From NCBI GenBank assembly GCA_003488445.1, contig DNLO01000146.1, positions 1 through 8,803 on the forward strand: a stretch of DNA of 8,803 nt. Reading direction: 5' to 3'. The notes beneath the pieces are model-generated. The model worked only from the letters and a program-made list of their open reading frames with translations, had not been told where the DNA came from and ran no database searches. How positions within the stretch are numbered: position 1 is the first letter of the stretch; each line of letters opens with the position of its first letter. The stretch comes from Lachnospiraceae bacterium (GTDB taxonomy: Bacteria > Bacillota > Clostridia > Lachnospirales > Lachnospiraceae). Both the position numbers and the translations under genes were made by a program. Positions 1 through 6,019 of the stretch are shown here, one piece after another.

Positions 1-137
1 GAGTCAATGAGAGGATACAGAGTCTCGCGGCATCAACCGAGGAGATCTCCGCATCCACCACCATAGTCTCCGATACAGTGGAGCAGGTGAAGAGCGAGCT
101 GGAGCAGCTCGTAAACAGCAGTCAGGAGGAGGCATAA
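1..137 (+). CDS. Methyl-accepting chemotaxis protein, C-terminal end (partial)
   Basis: Only the last 44 codons are present, read in the frame starting at base 3 and ending at TAA 135-137; the 5' part lies outside the window. The visible peptide contains SLAASTEEISAST followed by a heptad-like stretch (VSDTVEQVKSELEQLV). This matches the distal end of the cytoplasmic antiparallel coiled coil of methyl-accepting chemotaxis proteins, where E/Q pairs near the C-terminal methylation helix are common. Such receptors signal to CheA/CheW at the membrane. The sensory domain cannot be seen, so the ligand is unknown. Its last codons carry the ribosome binding site of the next gene, so the two are probably co-transcribed. 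A non-receptor coiled-coil protein with an MCP signalling domain is the main alternative. Confidence 0.8.
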   Translation, partial: VNERIQSLAASTEEISASTTIVSDTVEQVKSELEQLVNSSQEEA

Positions 138-144
138 AAAAAGC

Positions 145-720
145 ATGAAAAGCAACACATTCGGAGCAAAGCAGATAGCAATGACGGGGGTGCTCCTCGC
201 GATCTGCATAGTGAGCCAGTTCTTTAAGAACCTGAGCATCTTCATCACGGGACCTGTGGTGAACACCTGCATCATACTGGCAGTACTGATGATCAATCTC
301 GCATGCGGTATCATCCTGAGTATCATCACACCGGTCACGGCATATCTGATCGCGGCATCACCGGTGATGATGGCAGTACCGGGGATCATACCCCTGATAA
401 TGACCGGCAATATAGTGCTGGCAGTGAGTGTGCATTTCCTCATGAAGAAGGACGTCGTAGCCGGAGGAAGGAGCGCGGGAGGTATCAAAAGCTACATCAT
501 GGCCGTGATATGTGCGGCGCTCAAGGGAGGGGTGATGGGACTCACCATCTCACTGTGGCTTCTGCCCACCTTCATACCTGCCGAGAGCCCGATGAGAGCA
601 AAGCTTCCGGTGTTCCAGATGACATTCTCACTGTTCCAGTTCATTACGGCCCTGATAGGCTTCGTCTATGTGTTCATCATCTGGGCTGTGGTGCGCAGGG
701 AGTCAAGCCATACCGAGTGA
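145..720 (+). CDS. Putative ECF-transporter S component-like membrane protein
   Basis: This is a 191-residue, very hydrophobic protein with about six predicted membrane segments, roughly residues 11-27, 37-53, 56-77, 80-100, 116-140 and 160-184. A basic segment (KKDVVAGGRS, 101-110) separates the two halves. Size and topology fit the substrate-binding S components of energy-coupling factor transporters, which capture vitamins or metals and work with a shared T/A/A' energising module. I see no signature that names the substrate, and no EcfA or EcfT gene is in the window, so it would need a module encoded elsewhere. The start ATG 145 has an AGGAGGAGG site at 124-132, inside the end of the chemotaxis receptor gene. 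The gene is followed by a hairpin terminator. A generic small integral membrane protein of unknown role is the alternative. Confidence 0.55.
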   Translation: MKSNTFGAKQIAMTGVLLAICIVSQFFKNLSIFITGPVVNTCIILAVLMINLACGIILSIITPVTAYLIAASPVMMAVPGIIPLIMTGNIVLAVSVHFLMKKDVVAGGRSAGGIKSYIMAVICAALKGGVMGLTISLWLLPTFIPAESPMRAKLPVFQMTFSLFQFITALIGFVYVFIIWAVVRRESSHTE

Positions 721-753
721 CTTAAAGCGCGGGATAACAGAAAGACCAGCTTG

Positions 754-779
754 CAAAACCAGCCTTCCGGCTGGTTTTG
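754..779 (+). terminator. Intrinsic terminator hairpin
   Basis: A perfect 11-bp stem (754-764 paired with 769-779) encloses the loop TTCC (765-768). The arms begin with CAAAA and end with TTTTG, so a U-run forms the 3' side of the stem base. It lies 34 bases after the stop of the membrane protein gene and before the next promoter, so it most likely ends the upstream transcript. The symmetry would also allow it to work on the other strand, but no gene converges on it here. Confidence 0.8.
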
Positions 780-807
780 AGCATTCTGTGCGGCACGTAT
801 CATATTG

Positions 808-816
808 TGATATAAT
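808..816 (+). promoter_or_regulatory. Extended -10 promoter (TGATATAAT) for the HAD-to-purC unit
   Basis: A perfect TATAAT at 811-816 is preceded by TGA at 808-810, which gives the TGn extended -10 motif of the main sigma factor. No good -35 hexamer is present at 16-18 bases upstream, which is tolerated by extended -10 promoters. The expected transcription start, 6-8 bases past the -10, falls at about 822-824. This coincides with the ATG at 823, so the mRNA would have almost no leader. The element sits just after the terminator and before a long run of closely packed genes. Confidence 0.7.
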
Positions 817-822
817 CGTGGA

Positions 823-1473
823 ATGAGTGCGGAAAAAAGGATAGATGCGCTGCTTCTGGATGTGGACGGTACTCTGTGGGACTCCACTCCCATAGTATCC
901 AGGGCCTGGAGCAGGGCGGTACATGAGATAGGATACGAAGACATGGTCATCCTTCCGGATACCCTGAAGGGGCTCTTCGGGAAGACGATGGATGAGATAG
1001 CAGAGGCACTGCTTCCAAACGCACCGTACGAGCAGAGGCAGCTGCTGATGGACAAGTGTGTAAAATACGAGCAGGAGGCTCTTGAGGGCGACCCCTGCGA
1101 TATCTGCTATCCCGGTGTCATCGATACAATAAAGAGACTATCGGAGGTACTCCCTCTTGCCATAGTGTCCAACTGCCAGGCCGGCTACATTGAGCTCTTC
1201 ATGAAAAAGACGCATCTGACCGAAAGAGAGATAACAGACAGGCTGTGCTTCGGCGACAGCGGGAGAGGCAAGGCCGAAAATATCCGGACGATAGTGGAGC
1301 GTCACGGCTATACCTCGGCATATTATGTGGGAGATACAGAGGGAGACCGCATAGCGGTGAGAGAGGCCGGGACAGGCTTCATATACGCATCCTACGGCTT
1401 CGGTAAAGCGAGTGAGGCAGACATCACCATAGACCGCTTCTCTGAGCTTGCAAAAATATGCGGATGCAAATAA
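823..1473 (+). CDS. HAD family hydrolase (phosphoglycolate phosphatase-like)
   Basis: A 216-residue soluble phosphatase of the haloacid dehalogenase superfamily. All four motifs are visible: motif I DVDGTLWD with nucleophile D13 and acid D15; motif II around S116-N117 (AIVSNCQ); motif III K150 (GRGKAEN); motif IV GDTEGD with D171 and D175 for magnesium. Residues about 20-95 form the helical cap (subclass I) typical of phosphoglycolate phosphatase and beta-phosphoglucomutase-like members. The substrate cannot be told from sequence; a house-cleaning phosphatase is a fair guess. No convincing Shine-Dalgarno precedes ATG 823, and the promoter lies immediately upstream, so translation may be leaderless. 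The next downstream ATG (845) is out of frame, and motif I is only 12 residues from the start, which supports 823. It is the first gene of the apparent operon. Confidence 0.85.
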   Translation: MSAEKRIDALLLDVDGTLWDSTPIVSRAWSRAVHEIGYEDMVILPDTLKGLFGKTMDEIAEALLPNAPYEQRQLLMDKCVKYEQEALEGDPCDICYPGVIDTIKRLSEVLPLAIVSNCQAGYIELFMKKTHLTEREITDRLCFGDSGRGKAENIRTIVERHGYTSAYYVGDTEGDRIAVREAGTGFIYASYGFGKASEADITIDRFSELAKICGCK

Positions 1474-1500
1474 AAACAAACACTCAAGAAGGACGACAGA

Positions 1501-2121
1501 ATGGCAGAGATCACACAGGCAGAAAAGGAAATACAGGAGAAACTCAATAACGAAAAGAAGCTGAGGGAGGAGAAAGCAGCTAAGAGAGGAGAGAAGACCA
1601 GCGTGGCGAAGGAGATATTCGACTGGATCCTGGTGATCATACTGGCTATTGTCATCTCCTTTGCGATCAATACCCTGGTGATAGTGAATGCGACGGTACC
1701 CACCTCCTCAATGGAGAGCACCATAATGGCAGGGGACAGGGTCATAGGCTCAAGGCTGTATTACCTGCGTAATGAGCCTCAGAGGGGAGACATCATCATG
1801 TTTGATTATCCCGACGACCCCGATATCCTCTATATCAAGCGTATCATAGGAGTGCCCGGGGACCACATAGAGATACATGACGGTACGGTGTTTCTTAACG
1901 GAGAGGCGCTCTCCGAGCCCTATCTGACCACTTCCACCGACGGGATATGGGGACCCTATGACGTGCCGGAGGGGCATTACTTCATGCTGGGAGACAACCG
2001 CAATGATTCGGCAGACTCAAGGTACTGGAAGAATACGTATCTTTCGCGTGAGGGCATCGTGGGCAAGGCCGTGTTCAAATACTGGAAAGGTTTCGAAAGG
2101 TTCAATCAGGAAAAGAAATGA
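1501..2121 (+). CDS. lepB: Signal peptidase I
   Basis: A 206-residue type I signal peptidase (family S26), which removes signal peptides from exported proteins at the outer face of the membrane. A lysine/glutamate-rich cytoplasmic tail (1-40) leads into a single membrane segment (about 42-63). Then come the catalytic serine in SSMEST (S70), the general base lysine in YIKRIIGVPGD (K113), and the conserved GDNRNDSADSRYW box from residue 165. This is the Ser-Lys dyad arrangement with the short extracytoplasmic domain of Gram-positive enzymes. The usual glycine after the W of the last box is a lysine here (K177), which looks harmless. ATG 1501 has an AAGAAGGA site at 1486-1493. The gene starts 27 bases after the phosphatase and its stop overlaps the next start by 4 bases (ATGA). 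Confidence 0.95.
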   Translation: MAEITQAEKEIQEKLNNEKKLREEKAAKRGEKTSVAKEIFDWILVIILAIVISFAINTLVIVNATVPTSSMESTIMAGDRVIGSRLYYLRNEPQRGDIIMFDYPDDPDILYIKRIIGVPGDHIEIHDGTVFLNGEALSEPYLTTSTDGIWGPYDVPEGHYFMLGDNRNDSADSRYWKNTYLSREGIVGKAVFKYWKGFERFNQEKK

Positions 2122-3311
2122 TAGCAAAGAAGATGGAGGGTCTGGTCAACAACAATTCGGTGATCAGGCAGATGTTCGAAGAAGGAAAGAAGATGGCGCA
2201 GGAGTTCGGTGCGGAGAATGTCTATGATTTCTCACTGGGCAATCCGAACGTGCCGGCACCGGAGAAGGTGAAGCAGACCATGATCAGGCTTCTCGAAGAA
2301 GAGGATCCCGTGGTGCTCCACGGATATATGCCGAATGCGGGCTTTCCCGACGTGAGAGCGAAGATAGCGGATTCGCTGAACAGAAGGTTCGGCACATCCT
2401 TTACTCAGGACAATATCATGATGACTGTGGGAGCCGCAGGGGGACTCAACTGCGTGCTGAAGGCCATCATAAACCCGGGAGATGAGGTGCTCTCATTCGC
2501 ACCCTACTTCGTGGAATACAGGAATTATGTGGCGAACTGCGACGGAGTGCTGAAGGAGGTGGCGCCGGATACATCGACCTTCCAGCCGGACCTTGCGGCA
2601 TTCGAGGCGGCGGTGACCGGGAAGACCAGGGCACTCATCATCAATAATCCCAACAACCCTTCCGGAGTGATATATCCCGAGAGTACCATAAAGGCCATAG
2701 CGGATATCCTCACACGAAAGCAGGAGGAGTACGGGAGCGAGATCTTCATCATCTCGGATGAGCCCTACAGGGAGCTGGTCTATACGGGAGCAGAGGTTCC
2801 CTATATCACAAAGTATTACAGGAATACCATAGTGGGATATTCCTTCTCAAAAACACTCTCTCTGCCGGGAGAGCGCATAGGCTATCTCGTGATACCCTCG
2901 GAGATCGAGGATCATGAGAGGCTCTTCCAGGCGGTGACCATAGCGAACAGGGTGCTGGGCTTCGTGAACGCACCTTCGCTGATACAGAAGACCGTGGCGG
3001 AGTGTCTGGAGGAGAAGGCGGATATCGGCTTCTACGCACGCAACAGGGATGTGCTCTATGATGCGCTTAAGGAGTACGGCTTCGAGTGCATCAGGCCCGA
3101 GGGAGCCTTCTATATGTTCATCAAGTCTCCCGTGCCCGATGAGAAGGAGTTTGTGGCAGAAGCGAAGAAGGAGCATATCCTGGTAGTGCCGGGATCGTCC
3201 TTTGCCTGTGCGGGATTTGTGAGACTCTCGTATTGTGTGGCTTATGAGACCTGCGTGAACTCTCTGCCGGGATTTAAGAGGCTTTCAGAGAAGTATTCGT
3301 TGAAGGAGTAG
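2118..3311 (+). CDS. Class I/II pyridoxal phosphate-dependent aminotransferase (aspartate aminotransferase-like)
   Basis: A 397-residue fold-type I aminotransferase. The PLP lysine is K245 in SFSKTLSLPGERIGY. Other family residues are N180 in NNPNNPSG, D214 in ISDEPY (pairs with the cofactor ring nitrogen), R253 near the phosphate, and R369 in VRLSY, which should bind the substrate alpha-carboxylate. The N-terminal FSLGNPNVPAP is typical of this clostridial subgroup, usually annotated as pyridoxal phosphate-dependent aminotransferase. The amino donor and acceptor are not determined by these motifs; aspartate, alanine or aromatic substrates are possible. It acts in the cytoplasm. ATG 2118 overlaps the lepB stop (ATGA) and has AGGA at 2108-2111, so translation is likely coupled to lepB. 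It lies directly before hisC, a distant paralogue. Confidence 0.9.
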   Translation: MIAKKMEGLVNNNSVIRQMFEEGKKMAQEFGAENVYDFSLGNPNVPAPEKVKQTMIRLLEEEDPVVLHGYMPNAGFPDVRAKIADSLNRRFGTSFTQDNIMMTVGAAGGLNCVLKAIINPGDEVLSFAPYFVEYRNYVANCDGVLKEVAPDTSTFQPDLAAFEAAVTGKTRALIINNPNNPSGVIYPESTIKAIADILTRKQEEYGSEIFIISDEPYRELVYTGAEVPYITKYYRNTIVGYSFSKTLSLPGERIGYLVIPSEIEDHERLFQAVTIANRVLGFVNAPSLIQKTVAECLEEKADIGFYARNRDVLYDALKEYGFECIRPEGAFYMFIKSPVPDEKEFVAEAKKEHILVVPGSSFACAGFVRLSYCVAYETCVNSLPGFKRLSEKYSLKE

Positions 3312-3326
3312 CATAGTTTTCGCGAT

Positions 3327-4388
3327 ATGAGTTTCGAAGATAACATACGCAAAGTAGTACCATATGTACCGGGTGAGCAGCCTCAGAAAAAAGTGATAAA
3401 GCTGAACACCAACGAATGTCCCTACCCTCCCTCGCCGAAGGTGCTGGAGGCGCTTGAAAGCGCCGACTGGGAGAGGCTCAGACTCTATCCGGACCCTGCA
3501 TGCGAAGCACTGAACGAGGCCATAGCCTGGCACTACGGCGTGGACAGAGCTCAGGTCTTTACCGGAGTGGGATCGGATGACGTGCTCTCAATGATCTTTC
3601 TTACTTTCTTCGCGGGAAATAAGCCGGTCCTCTTCCCGGACATCACCTATTCTTTCTACAATGTATGGGCCGAGGTATACCGGATACCCTACGAGACAAG
3701 GCCTCTGAAAGAGGACTTTCACACGGATCCGGCTGACTACCGGAAAGACAACGGGGGAGTGGTGATAGCCAATCCCAACGCTCCTACCGGGATATATGAG
3801 GGGCTTGACTTTATCAGGGACATACTGGATCACAACCGTGACTCCGTGGTGATAGTGGATGAGGCGTACATCGACTTCGGAGGAGAGACGGCACTGCCCC
3901 TGATCCGGGAGTATGACAACCTGATAGTGGTGCGCACCATGTCCAAGTCCAGGGCACTGGCGGGTATGAGGATAGGCTACTGCTTCGGCAATGAGAAGCT
4001 GATAAAGTATCTGAACGATGTCAAATATTCCGTGAATTCATATACCATGAACATGCCTGCTCTGATCGCGGGAAGGGCTGCGATGGAGGATACGGAGTAC
4101 TTCCTGGATACAGTGAACCGTGTGAGGCAGACCAGGGCGTGGACTGCAGCCGAGCTTACGAAGCTGGGCTTCACCTATAATGATCCGCAGACCAACTTCA
4201 TCTTCGCGAAGCCTCCCGCTCCCTGCGATGCAAAGGAGATCTTCGAGGCGCTTAAGGAGGCGGGGATATACGTGAGGCACTTCGACAAGCCACGCATCAG
4301 GGAGTATCTGCGTATCAGCATAGGCACTGATGATGAGATGCTGATGTTTATCAATACACTGAAAGGAATAATAAAAAAGAAATGCTGA
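3327..4388 (+). CDS. hisC: Histidinol-phosphate aminotransferase
   Basis: A 353-residue class II-type PLP aminotransferase that converts imidazole acetol phosphate and glutamate to histidinol phosphate, a late step in histidine synthesis. Family marks are the N-terminal RKVVPYVPGEQP and LNTNECPYPPSP, ANPNAPTG (149-155), VDEAYIDF with D178, the PLP lysine K207 in TMSKSRALAGMRIGY with R215, and R329 in YLRISIG. Length is normal for HisC. ATG 3327 is the first possible start after an in-frame stop at 3309-3311. Its nearest Shine-Dalgarno-like sequence (GAAGGAG, 3302-3308) is unusually far away (18 bases), so reinitiation from the gene 15 bases upstream may help. No other his gene is in the window. 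Related enzymes can also use aromatic or threonine-phosphate substrates, so HisC function is likely but not certain. Confidence 0.88.
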   Translation: MSFEDNIRKVVPYVPGEQPQKKVIKLNTNECPYPPSPKVLEALESADWERLRLYPDPACEALNEAIAWHYGVDRAQVFTGVGSDDVLSMIFLTFFAGNKPVLFPDITYSFYNVWAEVYRIPYETRPLKEDFHTDPADYRKDNGGVVIANPNAPTGIYEGLDFIRDILDHNRDSVVIVDEAYIDFGGETALPLIREYDNLIVVRTMSKSRALAGMRIGYCFGNEKLIKYLNDVKYSVNSYTMNMPALIAGRAAMEDTEYFLDTVNRVRQTRAWTAAELTKLGFTYNDPQTNFIFAKPPAPCDAKEIFEALKEAGIYVRHFDKPRIREYLRISIGTDDEMLMFINTLKGIIKKKC

Positions 4389-4879
4389 AGAAATACCTGA
4401 TAGTCTTTCTCGTATCAATGGTACCGCTGATAGAGCTCAGGGGAGCTATCCCCATCGCAGCGGGCATGGGGCTCACCGATACGGTAGAGCATATGGTGAT
4501 GACCTTCGTGATAGCGATCGTCGGCAACATGCTCCCGGTCCCCATCATCTATCTCTTCGCGAGAAAGGTGCTGGAATGGGGCAAGGACAAGCCGGTGATC
4601 GGCGGGTTCTTCACCTTCTGCCTTGAGAAAGGTGAGAAGGGAGGACAGAAGCTGCAGGAGAAAGCGGGCAGGGGCCTCTTCATAGCCCTGGCTCTTTTCG
4701 TAGGGATACCCCTGCCGGGTACGGGTGCCTGGACAGGGACTCTGGCGGCATCGATCCTGGACATGAAGTTCAAGGAGACGGTCATCGCCGCCATGGTGGG
4801 AGTGCTGCTTGCGGGAGTCATCATGATGACGGTCTCGCTGGCAGGAGTAGGAGCGTTCGGTCTGGTGGCAGGAGGTTGA
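4382..4879 (+). CDS. COG2426 family small membrane protein (putative small multidrug export protein)
   Basis: A 165-residue integral membrane protein. It shows the family pattern of an N-terminal hydrophobic segment ending in VPLIELRGAIPIA (14-26), a second segment at about 40-60, a charged cytoplasmic loop (61-97, rich in Lys and Glu), then a hydrophobic half with the conserved FVGIPLPGTGAWTG (106-119) and a last helix at about 134-160. The re-entrant-looking PLIELRGAIP and GIPLPGTGAW motifs recur in this group and recall DedA-type proteins. The family is labelled 'small multi-drug export', but I know of no firm substrate, so the role should be treated as unknown. The start overlaps the hisC stop by 7 bases and AAGGA lies at 4363-4367, a little far away, so coupling to hisC is likely. 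Confidence 0.85.
   Translation: MLKKYLIVFLVSMVPLIELRGAIPIAAGMGLTDTVEHMVMTFVIAIVGNMLPVPIIYLFARKVLEWGKDKPVIGGFFTFCLEKGEKGGQKLQEKAGRGLFIALALFVGIPLPGTGAWTGTLAASILDMKFKETVIAAMVGVLLAGVIMMTVSLAGVGAFGLVAGG
4870..4875 (+). promoter_or_regulatory. Ribosome binding site fixing the aldo/keto reductase start
   Basis: A consensus AGGAGG lies 8 bases before ATG 4884, inside the end of the COG2426 gene. It matters because it supports translation of the unusual N-terminal extension of the aldo/keto reductase. The internal ATG at 5100 has no comparable site at proper spacing. Confidence 0.85.
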
Positions 4880-4883
4880 TGGC

Positions 4884-5990
4884 ATGAGTGAGAAGAATCT
4901 GTCTGATTACATCGATGAAGCCGTATCAATGCTTGAGGAGATGGGAAGCCGTGCAGGCGAAGCCATCAGGGAGTTCAGCGAGAGCGATGCCTGTGAGGGC
5001 ATCAAAAAGGGCGCGAAGACTGCGGCAAGCGGTATAGCCGAAGGAGCGAAGAGAGCCGCCGGAGGGATAAAGGAAGGGACTCATGTGGCACATGAGTCGA
5101 TGAAGAAGGGCTCCGGAGGGTCTTCCGGTGCGAGACCGTTGAAGAAGTACGTCAGACTGTCGAACGGAGTGGAGATACCCTTCGTGGGATACGGCTCGTA
5201 CCTCTCCACTGCAGGGAACGGCAAGCAGACCATACTGGATGCCCTGGATGCAGGCTACAGATACATAGACACCGCAAGGTTCTATCACAATGAAGCAGAG
5301 ATAGGAGAGGCACTGAGGGAGAGCGGGATACCGAGAGACGATATCTTCCTGTGCAGCAAGGTCTGGCCGGATATGCTGGGAAGAGAGAAGCTTATGGAGT
5401 CCTTCGAGGCCTCCTGCACCGATCTGAAGACCTGCTATCTCAACATGTACCTGATACACTGGCCCAAGGTCAGCCAGTCCGATGAGGAATGGGTGGAGAA
5501 GATCCGCGAGTCGTGGGAGACCATGGAGGAGCTCTACAGACAGGGCAGGATCAGGGCGATAGGGCTTTCCAACTTCCTGCCGCATCATATCAGGCCTCTG
5601 CTGGAGACCGCGAAGATACGCCCCATGCTGGACCAGCTGGAGCTGCATGTGGGATATATGCAGGAATATGCGAGGCAGTATCTGAAAAAAGAGAGGATCG
5701 TGGCTCAGGCATGGAGCCCCCTGGGCAGGGGTGTGCTCATGAACGACGAGAGGATAGCCCGTCTTGCCGAAAAGTATGAAAAGACGAATGCGCAGATCAT
5801 GCTGAGATACCTGATACAGAGAGGGATACCTGCCATACCCAAGACCACATCACCTCAGAGGATGAAGGAGAATATGGATGTATTTGATTTCTCCCTCACA
5901 TCGGACGAGATATCATACCTCTCATGCATACCGGAGACGGGATGGTCCACCGAGCATCCGGATACGATGGAGTGGCCGCCGAAGGAATGA
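4884..5990 (+). CDS. Aldo/keto reductase with an N-terminal 11-residue-repeat extension
   Basis: A 368-residue protein in two parts. Residues about 86-368 are a normal NADPH-dependent aldo/keto reductase of the 2,5-diketo-gluconate reductase type. It has the tetrad D129 and Y134 (DTARFYHNE), K159 (CSKVW) and H192 (LIHWP), then AIGLSNF, AWSPLGRG and the cofactor loop IPKTTSPQRMKEN (318-330). Such enzymes reduce aldehydes and ketones in the cytoplasm; the substrate is not predictable. Residues 1-85 are extra relative to the family: an acidic helix-like segment (1-38), then four 11-residue units rich in Gly, Ala and Lys (39-82) ending in a Gly/Ser linker. The extension is in frame, has a consensus ribosome binding site, and shares the codon style of its neighbours, so it looks real. 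It could be an amphipathic membrane- or polymer-binding tail. The gene begins 4 bases after the COG2426 stop. Confidence 0.9.
   Translation: MSEKNLSDYIDEAVSMLEEMGSRAGEAIREFSESDACEGIKKGAKTAASGIAEGAKRAAGGIKEGTHVAHESMKKGSGGSSGARPLKKYVRLSNGVEIPFVGYGSYLSTAGNGKQTILDALDAGYRYIDTARFYHNEAEIGEALRESGIPRDDIFLCSKVWPDMLGREKLMESFEASCTDLKTCYLNMYLIHWPKVSQSDEEWVEKIRESWETMEELYRQGRIRAIGLSNFLPHHIRPLLETAKIRPMLDQLELHVGYMQEYARQYLKKERIVAQAWSPLGRGVLMNDERIARLAEKYEKTNAQIMLRYLIQRGIPAIPKTTSPQRMKENMDVFDFSLTSDEISYLSCIPETGWSTEHPDTMEWPPKE
4998..5129 (+). repeat. Four tandem 33-base units encoding 11-residue repeats
   Basis: The protein units are GIKKGAKTAAS, GIAEGAKRAAG, GIKEGTHVAHE and SMKKGSGGSSG (residues 39-82 of the aldo/keto reductase). 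Each has a hydrophobic residue at position 2, a charged residue at position 4 and Gly at position 5. The first two are closest and the fourth is degenerate. At the DNA level they have diverged strongly, so this is an old protein repeat, not recent slippage. Eleven-residue periodicity is typical of amphipathic 11/3 helices in apolipoproteins, synucleins and LEA proteins. Confidence 0.75.
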
Positions 5991-6019
5991 GAATATAAAA
6001 GGAGCGAGGAGAAGCAAAG

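Noticed and set aside
303..725. Sense open frame of 140 codons inside the S-component-like gene
   Set aside because: It is rich in Arg, His, Gly and Asp with no hydrophobic pattern, in the frame shifted from a clear membrane protein that has the good ribosome binding site.
5100..5102. Internal ATG as the true aldo/keto reductase start
   Set aside because: It has no ribosome binding site at proper spacing, whereas ATG 4884 has a consensus AGGAGG 8 bases upstream.
4926..5648. Antisense open frame of 240 codons opposite the aldo/keto reductase
   Set aside because: It lies wholly inside a gene with a complete catalytic tetrad. The product is low-complexity with no recognisable motif, and such frames arise from the codon bias of the real gene.
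5991..6019. Possible purine riboswitch before purC
   Set aside because: The gap is only 29 bases and purine-rich, too short for a purine aptamer; it just carries ribosome binding sequences.
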